DNA of 64,000 nucleotides. Origin: CAJQLB01 sp905479065. Its GTDB lineage: Bacteria; Bacteroidota; Bacteroidia; Flavobacteriales; Flavobacteriaceae. The notes beneath the pieces were generated by a model, which was not told where the DNA came from, did not search any database, and saw nothing but the letters and a program-made list of their open reading frames with translations. Where the stretch lies: positions 2,232,001 through 2,296,000 of the forward strand of contig OX044364.1 in the NCBI GenBank assembly GCA_943846735.1, read 5' to 3'. The position numbers and the translations under genes were made by a program. Positions 52,986 to 60,668 of this stretch are shown one piece after another (the stretch's first letter is position 1; each line of letters opens with the position of its first letter).

Positions 52986-53433
52986 ATTTATTTCTTTTAA
53001 AAATATAGCGGGTTATGAAAATTCCATTTCCATCATTTTTACCAGCATCACTTTCTACTGCACTTGAAACAAAGGCTAGTTCCCATCCCTCACTGACCAT
53101 GGTGTTAATCTTTGATGAAATTAGGGCATCATTTGCGACAATATTTTGAAACCTTATACCCCCAAGATTATAAAAATTTAAAAGCTTAGTTTCTTCAAAA
53201 TCTTTCACTCTAATATCACTTCTTTTTGACTTGTTACGTGTGTTGTCTTCTTTTGTTTGTCCCGTGGTAAAATCTTTGTAGTCTCTGTCCTCGTCAGCTG
53301 ATACAATTCTCGAGCGACCCAACCCACCGGGAACGATAGATTCGACACTAGTAATTACTTTATACTCGACTTGAGCCATCGTATCTAAGCTAAAAAGTGC
53401 TGCTATTGAAAATGCAAATAATATTTTATTCAT
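52984..53433 (-). CDS. Hypothetical exported protein, DUF4177-like
   Basis: The 149-residue protein starts with a signal peptide (ILFAFSIAALFSLDTMAQ), so it is probably periplasmic. Its end contains MVSEGWELAFVSSAVESDAGKNDG and FITRYIFKR, which resemble the short beta-rich DUF4177 fold (a GWEL motif followed by a strand). The middle is charged and lacks enzyme motifs. It stands alone between the aromatic operon and rsgA, facing the former. No function can be assigned. Confidence 0.65.
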   Translation of the reverse strand: MNKILFAFSIAALFSLDTMAQVEYKVITSVESIVPGGLGRSRIVSADEDRDYKDFTTGQTKEDNTRNKSKRSDIRVKDFEETKLLNFYNLGGIRFQNIVANDALISSKINTMVSEGWELAFVSSAVESDAGKNDGNGIFITRYIFKRNK

Positions 53434-53512
53434 CTTTTTAAAGTTTAAAATTTGAATGTTAAGGTAAACTATTCTTTATATTAATTGTTAATTTGCAGGT
53501 ATAAAATATTAA

Positions 53513-54463
53513 ATGACAGGACTTGTTTACAAATCTACAGGAAGTTGGTACACCGTTAAAACACTTAACGGTAAAATCATTGAATGTCGTATTAAAGGTA
53601 AATTTCGAATAAAAGGTATAAAAAGTACTAATCCAATTGCTGTTGGAGATATTGTAGATTTTGAATTGGAGACAAAGAATGATGAAGTTACGGGAATCAT
53701 TCATAGAATTCATGAACGTAAAAATTATGTGATTCGAAAATCAGTTAACTTGTCTAAGCAAACTCATATTATTGCTAGTAATGTAGATCAAATTTTTCTG
53801 CTTATTACAATTGATAATCCGCCAACATTTACAAGTTTTATTGATCGTTTTTTGGTTTCTGCTGAAGCTTATTCTATCAAAACAATTTTACTTTTTAATA
53901 AAATAGATGCTTACGGCGATGACACTATTTTAGAGGTGAAATATTTAGCTTCTATATACCGAAAAATTGGATATCAATGCATTGGTATTTCTGCCAAAAC
54001 AGGAAAGAATGTTGAAAAGGTAAAGCAATTGATGATTGATAATGTGAGCATTTTTACGGGACATTCAGGCGTTGGAAAATCCACTTTAATAAATGCAATA
54101 GAATCTGGATTGAATTTAAAAACAAAAGAAATTTCAGAGCAACATCAACAAGGGCAGCACACTACTACATTTGCTGAAATGTTTGATCTTAGTTTTGATG
54201 CGAAAATTATTGATACACCGGGGATCAAAGGTTTTGGTGTTGTAGATATGGAAAAAGAAGAAGTTGGAGATTATTTTCCTGAGTTTTTTGAGTTAAAACA
54301 AGACTGTAAATTTAATAACTGTTTGCATATTCACGAGCCTAAGTGTGCTGTAAAGGAAGCTTTAGATGTAGATGAAATAGCCATTTCAAGATACAGAAGT
54401 TATTTACAAATTTTAGACGGTGAAGAGGAGCATTACAGAACTGATAATTTTGAAAAAGAATGA
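53513..54463 (+). CDS. rsgA: Ribosome small subunit-dependent GTPase A
   Basis: The 316-residue circularly permuted GTPase acts late in 30S ribosome assembly. An N-terminal OB-fold comes first (about 1-75), then the motifs in permuted order: G4 LLFNKIDAYG, G1 TGHSGVGKSTLINAI, G2 HTTTFAEM, G3 DTPGIKGFG. A C-terminal zinc knuckle follows (CKFNNCLHIHEPKCAV). The length is normal. Its stop overlaps the dtd start by four bases. Confidence 0.96.
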   Translation: MTGLVYKSTGSWYTVKTLNGKIIECRIKGKFRIKGIKSTNPIAVGDIVDFELETKNDEVTGIIHRIHERKNYVIRKSVNLSKQTHIIASNVDQIFLLITIDNPPTFTSFIDRFLVSAEAYSIKTILLFNKIDAYGDDTILEVKYLASIYRKIGYQCIGISAKTGKNVEKVKQLMIDNVSIFTGHSGVGKSTLINAIESGLNLKTKEISEQHQQGQHTTTFAEMFDLSFDAKIIDTPGIKGFGVVDMEKEEVGDYFPEFFELKQDCKFNNCLHIHEPKCAVKEALDVDEIAISRYRSYLQILDGEEEHYRTDNFEKE

Positions 54464-54912
54464 AGGTTGTAATACAAAGAGTATCTCATGCAAGCGTAAC
54501 CATTGAAGGGAATATTGTTGCATCAATTAAAAAGGGATTGCTAGTGTTGTTGGGTATAGTGAATGATGATACTCAAGAAGATATTAATTGGTTATGTAAT
54601 AAAATTTCAAATCTTCGAATCTTTGAAGATGAAAATGATGTTATGAATAAGTCATTACTAGATATTAATGGGAATGTTATCGTCGTTAGTCAATTTACAC
54701 TCCATGCGAATACTAAAAAAGGTAACAGACCAAGTTATATAAAAGCGGCTAAACCCGATGTCGCGGTTCCGCTTTATGAAACTTTTGTAAAGCAGCTTGA
54801 ATTGCAAATAAATAAATCAGTTCAAACAGGAGAATTTGGGGCAGATATGAAGGTCCAATTAATAAATGATGGTCCAGTTACGATAATAATTGATACAAAA
54901 AACAAAGAGTAA
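54460..54912 (+). CDS. dtd: D-aminoacyl-tRNA deacylase
   Basis: The 150-residue dimeric enzyme removes D-amino acids, and glycine from mischarged tRNA-Ala, so they cannot enter protein. The two active-site motifs are present: VVSQFTLHANTKKGNRPSY and NDGPVTIIID (the SQFTL and GPVT pair). The N-terminus MKVVIQRVSHASVTIEG is typical. It is translationally coupled to rsgA by an ATGA overlap. Confidence 0.96.
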   Translation: MKVVIQRVSHASVTIEGNIVASIKKGLLVLLGIVNDDTQEDINWLCNKISNLRIFEDENDVMNKSLLDINGNVIVVSQFTLHANTKKGNRPSYIKAAKPDVAVPLYETFVKQLELQINKSVQTGEFGADMKVQLINDGPVTIIIDTKNKE

Positions 54913-54976
54913 TGGCTGTGTATATGGAAATAGTAAATAGCTTTTTAATTAAATACAATATTTTAAGGTCTTAATC

Positions 54977-55303
54977 ATGAATATAACAAACGCACAAAAA
55001 GTAGTAGATGACTGGATAAAAGCTCATGGTGTTCGATACTTTAACGAACTTACAAATATGGCGCAACTTACTGAAGAGGTTGGAGAAGTTGCTAGAATTA
55101 TTGCACGTCGTTATGGTGAGCAAAGCGAAAAAGAAAGCGATAAAAACAAAGATCTGGGCGAAGAATTAGCAGATGTGATATTTGTGGTTTTATGCTTAGC
55201 CAATCAGACTGGAGTTAATTTGGAAGAAGCATTTCATAAAAAATTGGAGCTAAAAACAAAAAGAGATCACAATAGACACCATAATAATGAGAAATTAAAA
55301 TAA
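54977..55303 (+). CDS. MazG-like nucleotide pyrophosphohydrolase
   Basis: The short 108-residue all-helical protein is of the MazG/iMazG type that hydrolyses nucleoside triphosphates to monophosphates. The metal-binding motif is recognisable: LTEEVGEVARIIARRYGEQ (ExxE pair), then DLGEELADVIFVVLCLANQTG with the second acidic pair. It is a stand-alone half domain that would work as a dimer or tetramer. It lies 64 bases after dtd and 35 before aroA, on the same strand. Confidence 0.88.
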   Translation: MNITNAQKVVDDWIKAHGVRYFNELTNMAQLTEEVGEVARIIARRYGEQSEKESDKNKDLGEELADVIFVVLCLANQTGVNLEEAFHKKLELKTKRDHNRHHNNEKLK

Positions 55304-55338
55304 ATTTACGACTTACTTTTGAGTAACATTTTTATTTT

Positions 55339-56565
55339 ATGAATATTCAAATTAAAAAATCTTCCATAAAGGAACAATCTGCAATAACCATTACTGGTTC
55401 CAAAAGTGAATCTAATAGATTGTTGCTGTTACAAGCACTATTCCCAAATATCGGAATACAAAATATTTCAAATGCTGATGATGCAGTGCTTATGCAAAAA
55501 GCATTAAGTTCAGATTCTAAAATCATAGATATTCATCACGCAGGAACAGCCATGCGGTTTTTAACTGCATTTTTAGCAACGCAAAAAGACAGGGAAGTCA
55601 TCTTAACAGGGTCTTCAAGAATGCAAGAGCGTCCAGTGAAAATTTTGGTCGATGTGCTAAATCAATTAGGCGCAAAAATCACATATGAAAATATTGAAGG
55701 ATATCCACCATTAAAAATTACTGGACAAGACATTAATGGAAAAAGAGCTAGTATCAAGGCGAATGTGAGTAGCCAGTATATATCAGCCCTGATGCTTATT
55801 GCACCGAGTTTAAAAAACGGATTAGAATTGACGCTAGAAGGTGAAATAACGTCAATTCCATATATAAATATGACCTTGGGTCTGCTAAGACAATTAGATA
55901 TTAACGCAGAATTTAAAGATAATATTATTTCGGTAAAACCAGTAATTGAGCACCTTTCTCCAGTATCTTTAATAGTAGAGTCAGATTGGTCTTCAGCCTC
56001 TTATTTTTACAGTTTCGTTGCATTAAGTAATCTTGAGACTCAAATCACCTTGTCGTCATACAGAAAAAGCTCACTGCAAGGCGACTCAGTTTTAGCTGAT
56101 ATTTATAAGGAATTTGGTGTTAACACAACATTTAATAATAATTCAATAATACTTAAAAAAGTCTCTAAAAATAACAAGCCAAAAGCTTTTAATCTTGTCA
56201 AATGCCCAGATATAGCTCAAACAATTGCAGTAACGTGTTTAGGTCTGCGATTAAAATGTGAACTTCATGGACTTCATACTCTTAAAATTAAAGAAACAGA
56301 TAGATTAGTTGCATTGAAAAATGAAATTGAAAAATTTGGAACGTTTGTTTCAATAACAGAAAATAGTTTGATAATGGATAATAGTCAACCTTTGAATGAT
56401 AATGTTACTGTTGAAACTTACAAGGATCACAGAATGGCCATGGCTTTTGCTCCCTTGGGATTGAAAACTAATCTCATAATCAATAAGGCAAATGTTGTTT
56501 CAAAATCCTTTCCTGATTATTGGCGCGACTTAATAAATATTGGCATGACAATAAAAGAAATTTAA
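55339..56565 (+). CDS. aroA: 3-phosphoshikimate 1-carboxyvinyltransferase (EPSP synthase)
   Basis: The 408-residue shikimate-pathway enzyme transfers enolpyruvate to shikimate-3-phosphate. It is compact relative to the roughly 427-residue E. coli form. The N-terminal motif GSKSESNRLLLLQALF, HHAGTAMRFLTAFLATQ and the C-terminal CPDIAQTIAVTC, LKIKETDRLVALKNE and DHRMAMAFAPLG are present. The usual LxGSxxxxxR loop reads LTGSSRMQERPVKILVD. It lies 2.4 kb beyond the Phe/Tyr operon and is not part of it, so it may be outside the attenuator's control. Confidence 0.94.
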   Translation: MNIQIKKSSIKEQSAITITGSKSESNRLLLLQALFPNIGIQNISNADDAVLMQKALSSDSKIIDIHHAGTAMRFLTAFLATQKDREVILTGSSRMQERPVKILVDVLNQLGAKITYENIEGYPPLKITGQDINGKRASIKANVSSQYISALMLIAPSLKNGLELTLEGEITSIPYINMTLGLLRQLDINAEFKDNIISVKPVIEHLSPVSLIVESDWSSASYFYSFVALSNLETQITLSSYRKSSLQGDSVLADIYKEFGVNTTFNNNSIILKKVSKNNKPKAFNLVKCPDIAQTIAVTCLGLRLKCELHGLHTLKIKETDRLVALKNEIEKFGTFVSITENSLIMDNSQPLNDNVTVETYKDHRMAMAFAPLGLKTNLIINKANVVSKSFPDYWRDLINIGMTIKEI

Positions 56566-56582
56566 AATAACCACTGATTTAC

Positions 56583-56614
56583 TTGACAACCCCTACCTTC
56601 AGATTGTATATTTG
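56583..56614 (+). promoter_or_regulatory. Promoter of queA
   Basis: TTGACA (56583-56588) and TATATTTG (56607-56614) are a full match to the Bacteroidota -33/-7 consensus, with 21 bases between TTG and the -7 box. The ATG is 27 bases downstream of the box. Confidence 0.72.
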
Positions 56615-56640
56615 CCACTTTCCTAAAAAACGAAAACTAC

Positions 56641-57690
56641 ATGAAATTATCTCATTTTCATTTTGAACTCCCTGAAGAATTACTAGCCGAATACCCTTCA
56701 GAGCACAGGGATGAGTCAAAATTAATGGTTTTAGATAGAGCCAATCAAACAATAGAACACAAACAATTCAAAGATCTTATTGATTATTTTGATGAAGATG
56801 ACGTCATGATTCTTAATAATACAAAAGTTTTTCCAGCAAGACTTTTTGGAAATAAAGAGAAAACAGGTGCTAGAATTGAGGTGTTTTTATTGAGAGAATT
56901 AAATGCTGAGCAGCGTCTTTGGGATGTATTAGTTGATCCTGCTAGAAAAATAAGAATTGGAAACAAATTATATTTTGGTGATGATGACATGCTAGTGGCT
57001 GAGGTAATTGATAATACGACCTCAAGAGGCAGAACATTACGCTTTTTATACGACGGGTCATATCACGAATTCAGAAAAAAATTGACACTACTCGGAGAAA
57101 CACCACTTCCGAAGTACATTAAAAGAGATGTCGAGCCAGAAGATGAGGAGCGCTATCAAACAATTTTCGCAAAGAATGAAGGAGCTGTTGCAGCACCAAC
57201 TGCCGGCTTACATTTCTCAAGACATTTATTAAAACGCTTAGAAATTAAAGGCATCAATTTTGCTGAAATCACATTACATGTTGGATTAGGGACATTTAAT
57301 CCTGTGGAAGTTGAAGATCTGTCTAAGCATAAAATGGACAGTGAAGAAATTTCTATTGATAGATTTGCTGCAGCTGGAATCAACACTGCATTAAAAAACA
57401 AAAAACGTATTTGTGCTGTAGGAACCACTGCAATGCGAGCAGTTGAAAGCTCAGTATCTTCAAGTGGAACATTGAATGAATATGAGGGTTGGACGAATAA
57501 ATTTATTTTTCCTCCTTATGAATTCAGTATTGCAAATTGCATGATTACGAATTTTCATACTCCAAAATCAACATTATTAATGATGGCTTCCGCTTTTGCT
57601 GGTCATGATTTTATAAAGAAAGCATATGATGAGGCAATAAAAGAGGGTTATAAGTTCTATAGCTATGGAGATGCTATGTTGATTATCTAA
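56641..57690 (+). CDS. queA: S-adenosylmethionine:tRNA ribosyltransferase-isomerase
   Basis: The 349-residue enzyme uses the ribose of SAM to make epoxyqueuosine in the wobble position of tRNAs. Family motifs: MKLSHFHFELPEELLAEYPSE, MILNNTKVFPARLFG, the Gly-rich AAPTAGLHFS and TLHVGLGTFNPVEVED, and the C-terminal ITNFHTPKSTLLMMASAFAG. The length is standard. It has its own promoter and a terminator. Confidence 0.97.
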   Translation: MKLSHFHFELPEELLAEYPSEHRDESKLMVLDRANQTIEHKQFKDLIDYFDEDDVMILNNTKVFPARLFGNKEKTGARIEVFLLRELNAEQRLWDVLVDPARKIRIGNKLYFGDDDMLVAEVIDNTTSRGRTLRFLYDGSYHEFRKKLTLLGETPLPKYIKRDVEPEDEERYQTIFAKNEGAVAAPTAGLHFSRHLLKRLEIKGINFAEITLHVGLGTFNPVEVEDLSKHKMDSEEISIDRFAAAGINTALKNKKRICAVGTTAMRAVESSVSSSGTLNEYEGWTNKFIFPPYEFSIANCMITNFHTPKSTLLMMASAFAGHDFIKKAYDEAIKEGYKFYSYGDAMLII

Positions 57691-57710
57691 AGACAAAATA
57701 TCAAATATTG

Positions 57711-57735
57711 AAGCCTCTTTTTCAGAGGCTTTTTT
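57711..57735 (+). terminator. Terminator after queA
   Basis: AAGCCTCT (57711-57718) pairs with AGAGGCTT (57724-57731) across a 5-base loop, followed by a T run (TTTTTT including the end of the stem). Confidence 0.88.
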
Positions 57736-57768
57736 GTGCTTTGATATTGCATTACTTTTACAATCAAA

Positions 57769-58809
57769 ATGAAAGAAAATAAAAAAGACATTCGATCACT
57801 AACAAAACAACAACTTCGTGATTTCTTTTTAGAGGAAGGAGATAAGGCATTTCGTGGAGATCAGGTCTATGAGTGGCTTTGGTCTAAGGCTGCTTATTCA
57901 TTTGACGAGATGACAAATGTTTCAAAAGGAACTAGGCAAATGCTTGAAAATAATTTTGTGATCAACCATATTCGAGTAGATGCTATGCAGCGCAGTCTTG
58001 ACGGAACTATTAAAAATGCTGTTAAATTACATGACGGTTTAACAGTAGAATCTGTTTTGATCCCTACAGGCTCTCGAACAACGGCTTGTGTTTCGAGTCA
58101 AGTAGGATGTAGTTTAGATTGTAAATTTTGTGCTACGTCTCGTTTAAAGAGAATGCGTAACCTGAATCCAGATGAGATTTATGATCAGGTCGTAGTCATT
58201 GATAAGCAAAGTAAATTATATCATAATAGACCGTTGTCGAATATTGTTTTTATGGGAATGGGAGAACCACTTATGAATTACAATAATGTTCTTAAAGCTA
58301 TTGATAAAATCACATCACCTGAAGGACTTGGGATGTCACCAAAGCGTATTGTTGTCTCTACATCAGGAGTTCCAAAAATGATCAGAAAAATGGCTGATGA
58401 TCAAGTTAAATTTAATTTGGCTGTGTCACTACATTCTGCAATTGATAATGTTAGAACATCAATTATGCCTTTCAATGAAACATTTCCATTAGCTGAGTTA
58501 CGCGAAGCATTGGAGTATTGGTACAAAAAAACCAATCGACAAATAACTTATGAATATGTTATTTGGAAGGGAATTAATGATTGTCAGAAGGATATTGATG
58601 CTCTAGTGAAGTTTTGCAAGTATGTTCCTAGCAAGGTCAATATAATTGAATACAATCCAATTGATGATGGCCTTTATCAGCAGGCTTCTCAAGAGAGTTT
58701 GGATGGGTATACTCGTGCTCTAGAGAGTAACAGAATAGTTGTTAATGTTAGGAGAAGTCGCGGCAAGGACATCGATGCAGCATGCGGACAATTAGCCAAC
58801 AAAACTTAA
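57769..58809 (+). CDS. rlmN: Dual-specificity 23S rRNA/tRNA (adenine C2) methyltransferase
   Basis: The 346-residue radical-SAM enzyme methylates A2503 of 23S rRNA and A37 of several tRNAs. The 4Fe-4S ligands are in VGCSLDCKFCATS (CxxxCxxC). SAM-binding GMGEPLMN and the second catalytic Cys in DIDAACGQLANK, which forms the protein-methyl intermediate, are present. The length is normal. It follows queA, another SAM-dependent tRNA gene, after a terminator. Confidence 0.96.
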   Translation: MKENKKDIRSLTKQQLRDFFLEEGDKAFRGDQVYEWLWSKAAYSFDEMTNVSKGTRQMLENNFVINHIRVDAMQRSLDGTIKNAVKLHDGLTVESVLIPTGSRTTACVSSQVGCSLDCKFCATSRLKRMRNLNPDEIYDQVVVIDKQSKLYHNRPLSNIVFMGMGEPLMNYNNVLKAIDKITSPEGLGMSPKRIVVSTSGVPKMIRKMADDQVKFNLAVSLHSAIDNVRTSIMPFNETFPLAELREALEYWYKKTNRQITYEYVIWKGINDCQKDIDALVKFCKYVPSKVNIIEYNPIDDGLYQQASQESLDGYTRALESNRIVVNVRRSRGKDIDAACGQLANKT

Positions 58810-58860
58810 AATTAGAATTTCAATAATTACACTTCTTTTTTTGGTTGTAGACATTATTAG

Positions 58861-58868
58861 TAACTTTG
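58861..58868 (+). promoter_or_regulatory. Probable -7 box for the polyprenyl synthase gene
   Basis: TAACTTTG fits TAnnTTTG, with TTG at 58841-58843 seventeen bases upstream. The box overlaps a TTG codon at 58866, which argues that translation begins further downstream (58887). Confidence 0.55.
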
Positions 58869-58886
58869 CTGTATAATTATTTTGAA

Positions 58887-59864
58887 TTGAAAATAGTAGA
58901 GCAAATAAAGCAACCTATCGACTATGAAATGGAACTGTTTGAACAAAAGTTTCATTTAGCCATGTCTAGTAAAGTGGCATTACTAAACAGAATTACACAT
59001 TACATAGTTAATCGGAAAGGGAAGCAAATGAGACCTATGTTTGTTTTTTTAGTTGCTAAAATAGTCAATCATGGAGAGGTTAGTGAGCGCACATACCGCG
59101 GTGCCTCAGTAATTGAACTCATCCACACGGCCTCCTTGGTTCATGACGATGTTGTTGACGACAGTAACAGACGACGAGGTTTCTTTTCAATTAATGCTCT
59201 ATGGAAAAATAAAATTGCTGTTTTAATTGGTGATTATTTCTTGTCAAAAGGCATGCTAGTTTGTATTGACAACAATGATTATGATTTGTTAAAAATTATC
59301 TCGGTAGCTGTAAGAGAGATTGTTGAGGGGGAATTACTTCAAATCGATAAAGCCAGAAAACTTGATATTACAGAAGATGTTTATTACGACATAATTAGAC
59401 AAAAAACAGCGACACTTATTGCCGCGTGCTGTAGTTTAGGAGCAGCGTCAGTCAAGCCCAATACCAATCACGTGGAGCAGATGAGGAAATTTGGAGAACT
59501 CATTGGTATGGCGTTTCAAATCAAAGATGATTTATTTGATTATGGAGAGGAAAAAATCGGAAAACCTACAGGGATAGACATTAAGGAGCAAAAAATGACA
59601 TTACCATTAATTTATGTTCTTAACAATTGCACACAAAAAGAACAAAATTGGCTTATTAATTCTGTTAAAAAACATAATAAAAATAAAGCTAGAGTAAAGG
59701 AGGTAATTGCGTTTGTTAAAGAAAAAGGAGGTTTAGCGTATGCTGTGTCTAAAATGGAGCAATTTCAATTAGAAGCACTTGAACTTTTAAAAAAATACCC
59801 AAACTCTGAATATAAGGAAGCATTGGTTTTGATGGTTAATTATGTTATTTCAAGGGATAAATAG
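58887..59864 (+). CDS. Polyprenyl diphosphate synthase
   Basis: The protein of about 325 residues is a trans-prenyltransferase that builds a C40-C50 chain, probably for menaquinone. The first aspartate-rich motif is VHDDVVDDSNRRRG and the second is KDDLFDYGEE. No ATG precedes the conserved N-terminus. The TTG at 58887 gives (M)KIVEQIKQPIDYEMELFE, which begins as related proteins do. A TTG at 58866 is in frame but lies within the -7 box. Chain length is not decided by the sequence. Confidence 0.92.
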   Translation: MKIVEQIKQPIDYEMELFEQKFHLAMSSKVALLNRITHYIVNRKGKQMRPMFVFLVAKIVNHGEVSERTYRGASVIELIHTASLVHDDVVDDSNRRRGFFSINALWKNKIAVLIGDYFLSKGMLVCIDNNDYDLLKIISVAVREIVEGELLQIDKARKLDITEDVYYDIIRQKTATLIAACCSLGAASVKPNTNHVEQMRKFGELIGMAFQIKDDLFDYGEEKIGKPTGIDIKEQKMTLPLIYVLNNCTQKEQNWLINSVKKHNKNKARVKEVIAFVKEKGGLAYAVSKMEQFQLEALELLKKYPNSEYKEALVLMVNYVISRDK

Positions 59865-60027
59865 CTTGTTTTAGGTCACCTTAATGTACGGATGCATTGA
59901 GAAACATAATGGCTATACAGTTGTTGTTTGTTTTAACTAGTCATCGTTGCTAATTATACAAATCAAACAAGGGATGCACATATAGTCACCCCTTCGTCAA
60001 TATATTTAACTTAAATAATATCTGAAC

Positions 60028-60180
60028 TTAATCTGAACCGTTATTGTCTTGTAAGTCCTCTTTAATATTAGGATAATTCTCTTCTTTGTTTTTCTTACTT
60101 GAATATATAATATTCCATATTGTAAAATAGATGTAAATGGCGAAGATGATTCCGCCAACTAAAAAAAATTGTAAGCTCAT
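60028..60180 (-). CDS. Small membrane protein of 50 residues
   Basis: From ATG at 60180 the frame gives MSLQFFLVGGIIFAIYIYF, continuing through a transmembrane helix and a charged tail (SSKKNKEENYPNIKED). It is a single-pass inner-membrane protein by appearance, with the tail probably cytoplasmic. A longer reading from 60234 would add 18 residues, but the 60180 start overlaps the stop of the neighbouring 59-residue frame by four bases (ATGA), which indicates coupling. I do not recognise the family. Two coupled small membrane genes suggest a real operon. Confidence 0.6.
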   Translation of the reverse strand: MSLQFFLVGGIIFAIYIYFTIWNIIYSSKKNKEENYPNIKEDLQDNNGSD

Positions 60181-60356
60181 GATTTCCGTCTTTGTCTGAT
60201 CGCTATTGCAAATAATAAAATTGTTCCTGGCCAATGTGCCGAATATTGTGCTTCTTCAGTTTGACCATTTAGCCCAAGGCCTACTGAGTATAATAGGCAG
60301 ATAAATGCTAGTAAAACAGGATACCATTTTAAAACGAAATTGTTAATTGTTTTCAT
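60177..60356 (-). CDS. Small membrane protein of 59 residues
   Basis: ATG at 60356 opens MKTINNFVLKWYPVLLAFI and continues with a second hydrophobic stretch (PGTILLFAIAI) before a basic end (RQRRKS). Two transmembrane helices with a short polar loop (NGQTEEAQYSAHW) are predicted, the positive end probably cytoplasmic. The stop overlaps the start of the 50-residue gene by four bases. A near-match -7 box TAGGTTTA lies close upstream. Family and function unknown; it is too short for most gene finders. Confidence 0.6.
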   Translation of the reverse strand: MKTINNFVLKWYPVLLAFICLLYSVGLGLNGQTEEAQYSAHWPGTILLFAIAIRQRRKS

Positions 60357-60668
60357 TTGTGTGTCATTTTAAACCTAAGTTAATTTTTTTGAACGATAGG
60401 AACTTCGTCTTTAACTCATTTTTAACTGATTCCAAAAAGTCAGCCAATATTAATTTAAATAATTCAAATTAAATACTCGCCTATATTTCCAATTTCCATA
60501 CTTATTAATTTTTACTTACCATCATTCGAGTACTTGTTTAATATTGCTGACCTATTATATGTAAATTGAAGGGTCATTTATTATTGTTGTGATAATTGAA
60601 AAACCTTTTTATCGAGTTATTTCTATCTTTGTTTTTGTTATTTTTACGATTATCATAAAACACCAATC
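60357..60668. other. Divergent intergenic region between the small membrane genes and dnaG
   Basis: The 312 bases are AT-rich. TATCTTTG (60624-60631) is a full -7 match in the dnaG direction, with TTG at 60596-60598, 25 bases before it. I see no structured RNA, leader ORF or repeat. Confidence 0.4.

Noticed and set aside
58866..58886. In-frame TTG at 58866 as start of the polyprenyl synthase
   Set aside because: It overlaps the -7 box TAACTTTG and adds seven residues not expected in this family.
59900..60000. AAGGG...CCCTT hairpin near 59969-59995 as a terminator between the prenyl synthase and the small membrane genes
   Set aside because: The stem is interrupted by a mismatch and no T run follows in either direction.
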